Of a DNA stretch of 12,584 nt, positions 7,723 to 12,584 are shown one piece after another (position 1 is the first letter of the stretch; each line of letters starts with the position of its first letter). A program made the position numbers and the translations under genes. The notes under the pieces were generated by a model. It was not told the DNA's origin. It worked only from the letters and a program-made list of their open reading frames with translations, and did no database searches. Source of the stretch: JBDSEG01 sp039920165 (GTDB lineage Bacteria > Pseudomonadota > Gammaproteobacteria > Burkholderiales > Burkholderiaceae_C); NCBI GenBank assembly GCA_039920165.1, contig JBDSEG010000068.1, positions 1 through 12,584 of the forward strand, in the 5' to 3' direction.

Positions 7723-8613
7723 TCAGCCTTCGACCGCGGATGTCGACTTCGCGCCCAAGCCGAGCAGGCGCGCCGCGTTGGCCTTGAGGATGAGCGGCTT
7801 GACCTCGTCCTTGAAGCCGGCCTCCTCGAAGTCCTTCATCCAGCGCTCGGGGGTGATGAGCGGGAAGTCGGAGCCGAAGAGGATGCGGTCGCGCAACAGC
7901 GTATTGGCGTATTGCACGAGCTGCGGCGGAAAATATTTAGGGCTCCAGCCCGACAGGTCGATCCAGATATTGGGCTTGTGCAGGGCGAGCGAGAGCGCCT
8001 CGTCCTGCCACGGCCAGCTCGGGTGGGCGATCACGATCTGGATGTCCGGGAAAGCGATCGCCACATCCTCGAGCAGCATCGGGTTGCTGCTTTGCAAGCG
8101 CAGCCCGCCGCCGCAGCGCATGCCGCTGCCGATACCCGAGTGGCCGCTGTGGAAGATCGCCGGCAGCTTGTATTCGTTGATCACCTCGTAGATCGGCCAG
8201 GCCATCTTGTCGGTGGGCTCGAAGCCCTGCACCGTCGGGTGGAACTTGAAGCCGCGCACGCCGTATTCCTCGACCAGCTTGCGGGCCTCGCGCGCGCCCA
8301 TCCTGCCCTTGTGCGGATCGATGCTGCCGAAGGCGATCATGATGTCGGGGTTGGCCTGCGCGGCCTCGGCGATCTCCTCGTTCGGGATGCGCCGGCGCCC
8401 CATCTGGGTTTCGGCATCGACCGTGAAATTGACGAAGCCGACTTTCTTCTCGCGGTAGTAGTCGATCGTTTCCTGAATGGTCGGCCGCCGACTGGAACGA
8501 AAATATTTGTCGGCCGCGCGGTCGTACTCCTCGCCATAGCTGTCGAACGGGTTGCGGCACGACACCTCGAGGTGCGTGTGGGTATCGATCGCGATCAGTT
8601 TGTCGATGTCCAT
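7723..8613 (-). CDS. Amidohydrolase family protein (PF04909, amidohydrolase-2 type)
   Basis: A 296-residue TIM-barrel metal-dependent hydrolase or decarboxylase of the amidohydrolase-2 group, which also includes aminocarboxymuconate-semialdehyde decarboxylase. Visible metal/catalytic residues are HTH (His12, His14) at the end of strand 1, His125 (KFHP), His155 and His158 (HSGHSG), His197 (IAHPSWPW) and Asp249 (LFGSDFP). No signal peptide is present, so it is cytosolic. I start it at ATG 8613, not the in-frame GTG 8619, because AGGAG at 8622-8626 is 8 bases from the ATG but only 2 from the GTG. The gene is divergent from a DUF3237 gene, which suggests co-regulation in catabolism of a small, perhaps aromatic, acid; that pathway is inference. 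Two AT-rich KYF codon triplets (7929-7938, 8499-8508) stand out from the GC-rich codon use. The exact substrate cannot be read from the sequence. Confidence 0.9.
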   Translation of the reverse strand: MDIDKLIAIDTHTHLEVSCRNPFDSYGEEYDRAADKYFRSSRRPTIQETIDYYREKKVGFVNFTVDAETQMGRRRIPNEEIAEAAQANPDIMIAFGSIDPHKGRMGAREARKLVEEYGVRGFKFHPTVQGFEPTDKMAWPIYEVINEYKLPAIFHSGHSGIGSGMRCGGGLRLQSSNPMLLEDVAIAFPDIQIVIAHPSWPWQDEALSLALHKPNIWIDLSGWSPKYFPPQLVQYANTLLRDRILFGSDFPLITPERWMKDFEEAGFKDEVKPLILKANAARLLGLGAKSTSAVEG

Positions 8614-8621
8614 CGTCACGG

Positions 8622-8626
8622 CTCCT
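8622..8626 (-). promoter_or_regulatory. Shine-Dalgarno AGGAG of the amidohydrolase gene
   Basis: AGGAG is 8 bases before ATG 8613. It rules out the GTG at 8619 as the main start, since only 2 bases would separate them. Confidence 0.7.
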
Positions 8627-8646
8627 GCAACGGCGCGCTCGGCAGT

Positions 8647-8681
8647 GCGCTGCTAGGCTCACGATGATAGGTGCGCAGCGC
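8647..8681. promoter_or_regulatory. Divergent promoter region with inverted repeat around a -10-like hexamer
   Basis: The 89-base gap between the two divergent starts contains GCGCTGC (8647-8653) and GCAGCGC (8675-8681), a perfect 7-bp inverted repeat with a 21-base spacer. Between the arms, reading the - strand, is TATCAT (8669-8664), 5 of 6 to the -10 consensus, which would give the amidohydrolase a leader of roughly 44 bases. No convincing -35 is seen for either direction. The layout fits an operator over a shared promoter, but 7-bp palindromes are common at this GC content. Confidence 0.3.
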
Positions 8682-8702
8682 CAACCGCCGAGGCGAACAA
8701 CC

Positions 8703-9188
8703 ATGCCCGATCCGATTCCGAAGCCGTTTTCCGATGCGCCCGCGCTCTTCCCGATGGCGCAGGTTCGTTGCGAAGTCGGCGCGCTCGTCAGCCTGGGTCG
8801 CGGGCGCTACGGCGAGCGCCGCTATGTGACCCTGCTCGGCGGCACGGTGAGCGGCCTCGAGCTGAACGGAACGGTGGTCGAAGGCGGGGTCGACTGGCAG
8901 ATCCAGCGCGACGACAGCGTGCTCGAGATCGCGGCGCACTATGTCGTTCGAAGCGACGACGGCGCACTGATCGAAGTGCGCAGTGATGGACTGCGCTACG
9001 GGCCGGCCGAGGTCATGGCAAGGCTCGCCCGCGGCGAGACGGTGCCGCGCGAGGCCTATTTCTTTCGCACGCTGATGCGCTTCGAGACCGGCGCCACGCG
9101 CTGGTTGCACCTGAACAAGGTGATGGCGATCGCCTGCGGCATGCGCGAGGCGCACTGCGTGACGCTGGACGTCTGGCGCATCGGCTGA
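8703..9188 (+). CDS. DUF3237 (UPF0311) family protein
   Basis: A 161-residue cytosolic protein of the DUF3237/UPF0311 family. Family-like segments are GGVDWQIQ (61-68), a strand pair ending in AAHYVVRSDDGALIEVRSDG (77-96), and the C-terminal FFRTLMRFETGATRWLHLNKVMAIACG (120-146), which corresponds to the usual Y-F-R-t-x-x-x-F-E-T ... W-L-N core. The fold is a compact beta-barrel in solved family members; no biochemical role is established to my knowledge. I start at ATG 8703 with GAGG at 8690-8693, 9 bases upstream. The in-frame ATG at 8664 would add 13 residues (MIGAQRQPPRRTT) that do not look like the family and lie within the promoter region. It is divergent from the amidohydrolase and convergent with the small Pro-rich ORF, with 10 bases between the stops. 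Confidence 0.88.
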   Translation: MPDPIPKPFSDAPALFPMAQVRCEVGALVSLGRGRYGERRYVTLLGGTVSGLELNGTVVEGGVDWQIQRDDSVLEIAAHYVVRSDDGALIEVRSDGLRYGPAEVMARLARGETVPREAYFFRTLMRFETGATRWLHLNKVMAIACGMREAHCVTLDVWRIG

Positions 9189-9198
9189 GCCCGCAGCG

Positions 9199-9339
9199 TC
9201 ACGGCATCGGATCGGGCGGCGCGTCGGCGTCGGGACTTTCGGGGCTCAGCGGCTCGAGCGGTCCCTTGTCGGGTTCGACCGGCTTCTCGCCCGGTTCGGT
9301 AAGCGGAATATCGTGATGGTGCAACGGTCGGGTGGCCAT
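9199..9339 (-). CDS. Small Pro/Glu-rich hypothetical protein (46 aa)
   Basis: An ORF of 46 residues starting at ATG 9339, chosen because AGGAG lies 6 bases upstream (9346-9350), one of the best ribosome sites in the window. The in-frame start at 9387 would bypass that site. The sequence begins MATRPLHHHDIPLTEPGEKP. It then continues as a low-complexity acidic Pro/Glu/Asp stretch with recurring EP/P units (VEPD, LEPL, SPESPD) and ends DPMP. There is no hydrophobic segment, so it is neither membrane-bound nor secreted by a classical signal, and it is probably intrinsically disordered; the HHHD cluster could bind metal. It lies 90 bases downstream of the diguanylate cyclase gene on the same strand and could be the last gene of that operon. 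I do not recognise a family. The strong ribosome site argues it is translated. Confidence 0.6.
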   Translation of the reverse strand: MATRPLHHHDIPLTEPGEKPVEPDKGPLEPLSPESPDADAPPDPMP

Positions 9340-9345
9340 GGCGCT

Positions 9346-9350
9346 CTCCT
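9346..9350 (-). promoter_or_regulatory. Shine-Dalgarno AGGAG of the 46-residue ORF
   Basis: AGGAG lies 6 bases before ATG 9339, an ideal spacing. It is the main evidence that this short ORF is a gene and fixes its start. Confidence 0.6.
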
Positions 9351-9429
9351 GGCAGAAAGCGGATGGTGGCTCCGCCAGCCTGGCCAAGGATTCGGACGAC
9401 GGCGCGCGGCACTGTAGGCGCCGGCCGAG

Positions 9430-11037
9430 TCAGGCGATGCAGGTCCGGTTCTTCCCCGCTCGCTTCGCTTCGTACATCGCGCGGTCGGCGCGAACGATCG
9501 CATCGTCCAGCGACTCGCCGTCGCGCAGCGCGGTCACGCCGGCCGAGAAGGTGACGAGCACCGGCTTGGCCTCGTGCATGAACAGGCCACCGGTAAGCGC
9601 GCGCTGCAGCCGGGTCAGCAGGAGCTGGCCGTTGTGCACATCGGTCTGCGGCAACAGCACAACGAATTCCTCGCCACCGTAACGCGCGACCTTGTCGGTC
9701 GGACGCAACACGGCCGCGATCGACGCGGCGAGCGCCTTCAACGCGCTGTCTCCGGCCTGATGGCCGAGCTCGTCGTTCAGGCGCTTGAAATTGTCGATAT
9801 CGAGCAAGCCGACCGCGAGCGCGCCGCCGCACTGCGCGATGCGCGCCGCCTCGGCGTCGAATGCCTGGGCGAGCCCGCGGCGGTTCGCGATCTGCGTGAG
9901 CTGGTCGGTCGACACCTCGTCGGAAAGACGCCGCAATTCGCCCTCGAGCTGATCGACTGCTTGCGCGAGTTCGGTCGCCCGATCGTGATCTGCATTCAGC
10001 CGGTCGCGCGTCTGCGCCACCGCGGCATGCACGGTGCGGCTTTCGTCAACCATCTCGCGCACCACGCCCGAGAGCCCTTCCAGCGTATCCGCCTGCTCGA
10101 TCACGTCGGCATAGCGGCTGGCCCGCGTCTCGAAGCGGCCGGTCTGCACGCCCAGTTCGGAAAGGCCGGCGAGCATGCTCGCGACCATTGCCTTCAGGGC
10201 GTGTCGCGCCCGGTCGCGCTCGATCCGCAGCCGCGCCTGGTGAACGCGCGTCTGCGCCAGCAACTCGCCCACCGAATGCAGGCCGCGCGACGTGAGGCCC
10301 TCGTCGAACTGGCGCCGCATGGCGTTGCACTGGCCACGCGCCCACGAATCGTTCTCGGCCAGCTCGGCGAGGCTCGCGGCCAGTTCGCCGCACAGCGCGC
10401 CGAGCTGATCGAACAGGCGCTGGTGATGCTGGACGACGCTGTCGGCGCGGTCGCACAAGGTAACAAGCTCGAGCGTGCGCTGCGGGCTCGGGCCGTCCTC
10501 GCACCAGTGCCGCGTTGCCTCGGCCAGCGCCGCCGCCAGGGCCTGGCTTTCACCATCGCGCGCCGGCAGCGCACGCGCCACGCTGGCGGCCAGGCGGGTC
10601 AGCACGCTCGATCCGTTCAGCGCCGGCAGTGGCGTGACGGAAGTCGACGGCGTGGCGCCGGCCTCGCCTTCAGAGTCTTCGAAACCATCGAGCGGCAGCG
10701 ATGCGGTATCCCCGTCCCAGGCCCCGACCAGCTGGGTCAGGCGCTGGATGAGCCGATGCGAGTCGCTGCGGCTGCCGGTCAGGACCCGTGCGAGGGCGTC
10801 CTTCTTGCGCGCCGCAGTCCAGTCCTTGCCGCCATGCTCGATGCCGCGCACGATTCTTTCGATCAGCGGCGCAAGCGCGGTAAGCGCAGGTGCCGCATCC
10901 GGTGCGGCCTTGCCCGCCTCCTCTTCGTAGGCGCGGCGGTAGTTGGCCGGCGTGGGTTCGAGCCGCGAGGCGGCGAGCCGGCGCAACGCACTCTTCGCGA
11001 ATTGGATCGCTGCCGGGGTCTCGGTCCTGGTGTCCAT
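9430..11037 (-). CDS. Diguanylate cyclase, soluble, GGEEF with I-site
   Basis: A 535-residue cytosolic enzyme predicted to condense two GTP into c-di-GMP. The C-terminal GGDEF domain spans about 376-535: TDQLTQIANRRG at 377-388, LLDIDNFKRLND at 411-422 with the metal-binding Asp, and active loop GGEEF at 454-458. RPTD at 445-448 lies exactly five residues before GGEEF, the canonical RxxD inhibitory site, so product feedback is expected. Residues about 340-376 look like a coiled-coil signalling helix. The N-terminal 330 residues are helical with no membrane segment. An early LEPTPANYRRAYEEEAG segment resembles the N-terminus I recall from many beta/gammaproteobacterial cyclases; the sensed signal is unknown. 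The frame extends upstream to 11682, but that part is out-of-frame translation of the neighbouring EAL gene, so I start at ATG 11037, where the MDTRTETPAA sequence begins. It follows the EAL gene's stop by 14 bases, implying one transcript. Confidence 0.93.
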   Translation of the reverse strand: MDTRTETPAAIQFAKSALRRLAASRLEPTPANYRRAYEEEAGKAAPDAAPALTALAPLIERIVRGIEHGGKDWTAARKKDALARVLTGSRSDSHRLIQRLTQLVGAWDGDTASLPLDGFEDSEGEAGATPSTSVTPLPALNGSSVLTRLAASVARALPARDGESQALAAALAEATRHWCEDGPSPQRTLELVTLCDRADSVVQHHQRLFDQLGALCGELAASLAELAENDSWARGQCNAMRRQFDEGLTSRGLHSVGELLAQTRVHQARLRIERDRARHALKAMVASMLAGLSELGVQTGRFETRASRYADVIEQADTLEGLSGVVREMVDESRTVHAAVAQTRDRLNADHDRATELAQAVDQLEGELRRLSDEVSTDQLTQIANRRGLAQAFDAEAARIAQCGGALAVGLLDIDNFKRLNDELGHQAGDSALKALAASIAAVLRPTDKVARYGGEEFVVLLPQTDVHNGQLLLTRLQRALTGGLFMHEAKPVLVTFSAGVTALRDGESLDDAIVRADRAMYEAKRAGKNRTCIA

Positions 11038-11051
11038 GGCGACCCGCGATT

Positions 11052-12584
11052 TCAAGGCCGCGGCTTGGACGCCGTGCCCACCAGCAGCGCCGGCTCGGCC
11101 GCCAGTTCGGCATGCATCGAATCGCCAGCCTTGCCGATCCACGGCGCCTTGCGCGGCAGCACCGTCTGCTGCAGCCACAGCTCGATCTCCTCGGGCGGCT
11201 GCGGCCGACTGAACAGATAGCCCTGCATGATTCCGCAGCCCAGGCGGTGCAGCACTTCCATCTGGCGCAGCGTCTCGACGCCTTCGGCGATCACGCGCAG
11301 GCCGAGCGAGCGGCCAAGCGCGATGATGGCCGTGATGACGGCCGAACTTTGCGGCGTCATGCCGAGGTCGCGAACGAAGCGCTGGTCGATCTTGAGTTCG
11401 CTGATCGGCAGCGTCGTCAGGTAGGCGAGCGACGAATAGCCGGTGCCGAAGTCGTCGATCGCGATCTCCACGCCAATCTCGTTCAGGCGGTGCAGCACCG
11501 GGATCACGCTTTGCAGATCCTTCATCAGGCCCGTCTCGGTGATCTCGAGTGCGATCGCGTGGTGCGGCACACCGTAGGTCGAGACGGCGTGGTGGATGTA
11601 CTCGACCAGATCGGTGCGCTCGAACAGTCGGTTCGGCAGGTTGACCGCAATCGAGTCCGAGAAGCCAAAGCTGTCCTTCCACACGCGCACCTGGCGCGCC
11701 GCCTCACGGATCGCCCATTCGCTCAGCGGAACGATGAGCCCGCTTTCCTCGGCCAGCGGAATGAAGTCGCCCGGCGGCACCAGCACGCCGTTGCGGCGCC
11801 AGCGCATCAGCGCCTCGGCGCCGACCATGCGCGCGCCGCGCACGTCGATCTTGGGCTGGTAGTAGAGCACCAGCTCGTTGCGCTCGATCGCCTTGTGCAG
11901 CGCGCTTTCGAGTTCGAGCTTCTCGCGGCCCTTGCCGGCCAACGCCGGCCGGTAGGTCGAGGCGGCGTCGCGCCCGGCGCCCTTGGCCGAATACATCGCC
12001 ACGTCGGAATTGCGCAGCAGGTCGGCCACCGTATTGCCGTCGCGCGGGAAGAGGGCGATACCAACGCTCGCCGTCACGAAGCATTCCTGGCCAAGCACGA
12101 AGATCGGCTCGCGCATCAGGTCGAGGATGCGCGAGGCCACTCGCTGCGCATCGCGCTCGTCGACCACCTCGGGCAGCAGGGCGATAAATTCGTCGCCGCC
12201 GTAGCGGCCAACCGCCTCGAGGGTGCGGTGCGAGCGCGAGCTCATCGATTCGAGCGCCGACTCCATCACCTGGTCGGAGTGGCGCACGCACGAACGCAGG
12301 CGGCGCGCGACCTCCATCAGCAACTCGTCGCCAGCGCCGTGGCCGAGGGTGTCGTTGATGACCTTGAAGCGGTCGAGGTCGATCAGCAGCATCGCGACCT
12401 GGTGGCCCAGCCGGCGCGCATGTTCCAGCGCGCGTTCCGAACGCCAGATCAGCTGGCGCCGGTTCGGCAGCCCGGTCAGGGTGTCGAAGTTGGCGAGGTG
12501 GCGGATCTTGTCCTCGGCCATGCGCCGGTCGGTCACGTCCTGCACGATGCCGGTATAGCCGGTCATGTTGCCGTGCTCGTTGTA
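11052..12584 (-). CDS. PAS-GGDEF-EAL c-di-GMP turnover protein (5' truncated by window edge)
   Basis: The frame is open to the window end, so the N-terminus is missing; residues here count from the edge. Residues 1-20 (YNEHGNMTGYTGIVQDVTDR) are the end of a PAS/PAC sensor domain. The GGDEF domain covers about 29-200 (FDTLTGLPNRR at 33-43, LLIDLDRFKVIND at 66-78, GGDEF at 129-133). The EAL phosphodiesterase domain covers about 228-475: EAL at 257-259, the conserved Asn in AVNLPNR (313-319), Glu in LEITET (346-351), IDDFGTGYSSL (376-386), LKID (397-400) and AEGVET (433-438). All catalytic positions I can check are present, so the EAL domain should hydrolyse c-di-GMP to pGpG. In the GGDEF domain 19 extra residues separate RHSD (101-104) from GGDEF, so the canonical I-site geometry is broken. 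The tail 477-510 is low complexity. It is the first visible gene of an operon with the cyclase downstream. Confidence 0.95.
   Translation of the reverse strand, partial: YNEHGNMTGYTGIVQDVTDRRMAEDKIRHLANFDTLTGLPNRRQLIWRSERALEHARRLGHQVAMLLIDLDRFKVINDTLGHGAGDELLMEVARRLRSCVRHSDQVMESALESMSSRSHRTLEAVGRYGGDEFIALLPEVVDERDAQRVASRILDLMREPIFVLGQECFVTASVGIALFPRDGNTVADLLRNSDVAMYSAKGAGRDAASTYRPALAGKGREKLELESALHKAIERNELVLYYQPKIDVRGARMVGAEALMRWRRNGVLVPPGDFIPLAEESGLIVPLSEWAIREAARQVRVWKDSFGFSDSIAVNLPNRLFERTDLVEYIHHAVSTYGVPHHAIALEITETGLMKDLQSVIPVLHRLNEIGVEIAIDDFGTGYSSLAYLTTLPISELKIDQRFVRDLGMTPQSSAVITAIIALGRSLGLRVIAEGVETLRQMEVLHRLGCGIMQGYLFSRPQPPEEIELWLQQTVLPRKAPWIGKAGDSMHAELAAEPALLVGTASKPRP

Noticed and set aside
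8614..8619. GTG 8619 as amidohydrolase start
   Set aside because: It would sit only 2 bases from the Shine-Dalgarno; ATG 8613 at 8 bases is better.
8614..8702. Sigma-54 promoter before the amidohydrolase (TTGCA on the - strand)
   Set aside because: The GG of the -24 element is missing at the required distance.
9195..9202. Further copies of AGCGTCAC (also at 583-590) as extra regulator sites
   Set aside because: They are single copies in or at the end of coding sequence, without the 11-bp tandem arrangement.
9400..9423. Hairpin CGGCGC/GCGCCG downstream of the cyclase gene as a terminator
   Set aside because: It has only a 6-bp stem, a 12-base loop and no T-tract; this is expected by chance at this GC content.
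11038..11682. N-terminal extension of the diguanylate cyclase frame by 215 codons
   Set aside because: The extension is Arg/Asp/Ala-rich out-of-frame translation of the EAL domain, which is clearly coding in its own frame.

Overview
The window is a GC-rich chromosomal stretch, most likely from a betaproteobacterium of the order Burkholderiales. The reasons are the strong G/C third-position bias, the lipoprotein with a C-G-G-G-G start of the mature chain, the GDPD subtype and the two-gene c-di-GMP cluster. The taxonomic call is inferred from style; no 16S or marker gene is present. There are no tRNA, rRNA, insertion-sequence, phage or CRISPR signals. No gap between genes exceeds about 131 bases.

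Left part (1-4063): the 3' portion of a glycerophosphodiester phosphodiesterase gene (+ strand, cut by the window edge) converges on a 914-residue lipoprotein gene (- strand). A strong GC hairpin separates the two stop codons. The lipoprotein has a lipobox Cys37, two Big_2-type Ig-like domains, and a long beta-rich cysteine-containing body that I do not recognise.

Middle (4064-7722): directly upstream of the lipoprotein gene and on the same strand is a 1175-codon signal-transduction ATPase/regulator. It has a SARP/AfsR-like layout: winged helix, BTAD, AAA/STAND ATPase, then a helical-repeat tail. The 118-base gap between regulator and lipoprotein holds an exact 10-bp direct repeat with an 11-bp period. 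It ends 8 bp before a -10-like hexamer, which is the known geometry of SARP-activated promoters. A 7-bp GC hairpin and a strong Shine-Dalgarno follow before a GTG start. My main hypothesis is that this regulator activates the adjacent lipoprotein gene.

Right-middle (7723-9339): a metal-dependent amidohydrolase (PF04909 type) and a DUF3237/UPF0311 protein are divergently transcribed from an 89-base intergenic region. A 46-residue Pro/Glu-rich small ORF with an excellent Shine-Dalgarno lies convergent to the DUF3237 gene.

Right part (9430-12584): a two-gene c-di-GMP operon on the - strand. The upstream gene (cut by the window edge) encodes a PAS/PAC-GGDEF-EAL protein. Fourteen bases after its stop begins a cytosolic diguanylate cyclase with a GGEEF motif and an intact RxxD I-site. 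Together they would make and degrade c-di-GMP. The Pro-rich small ORF lies 90 bases further downstream on the same strand and could be co-transcribed.
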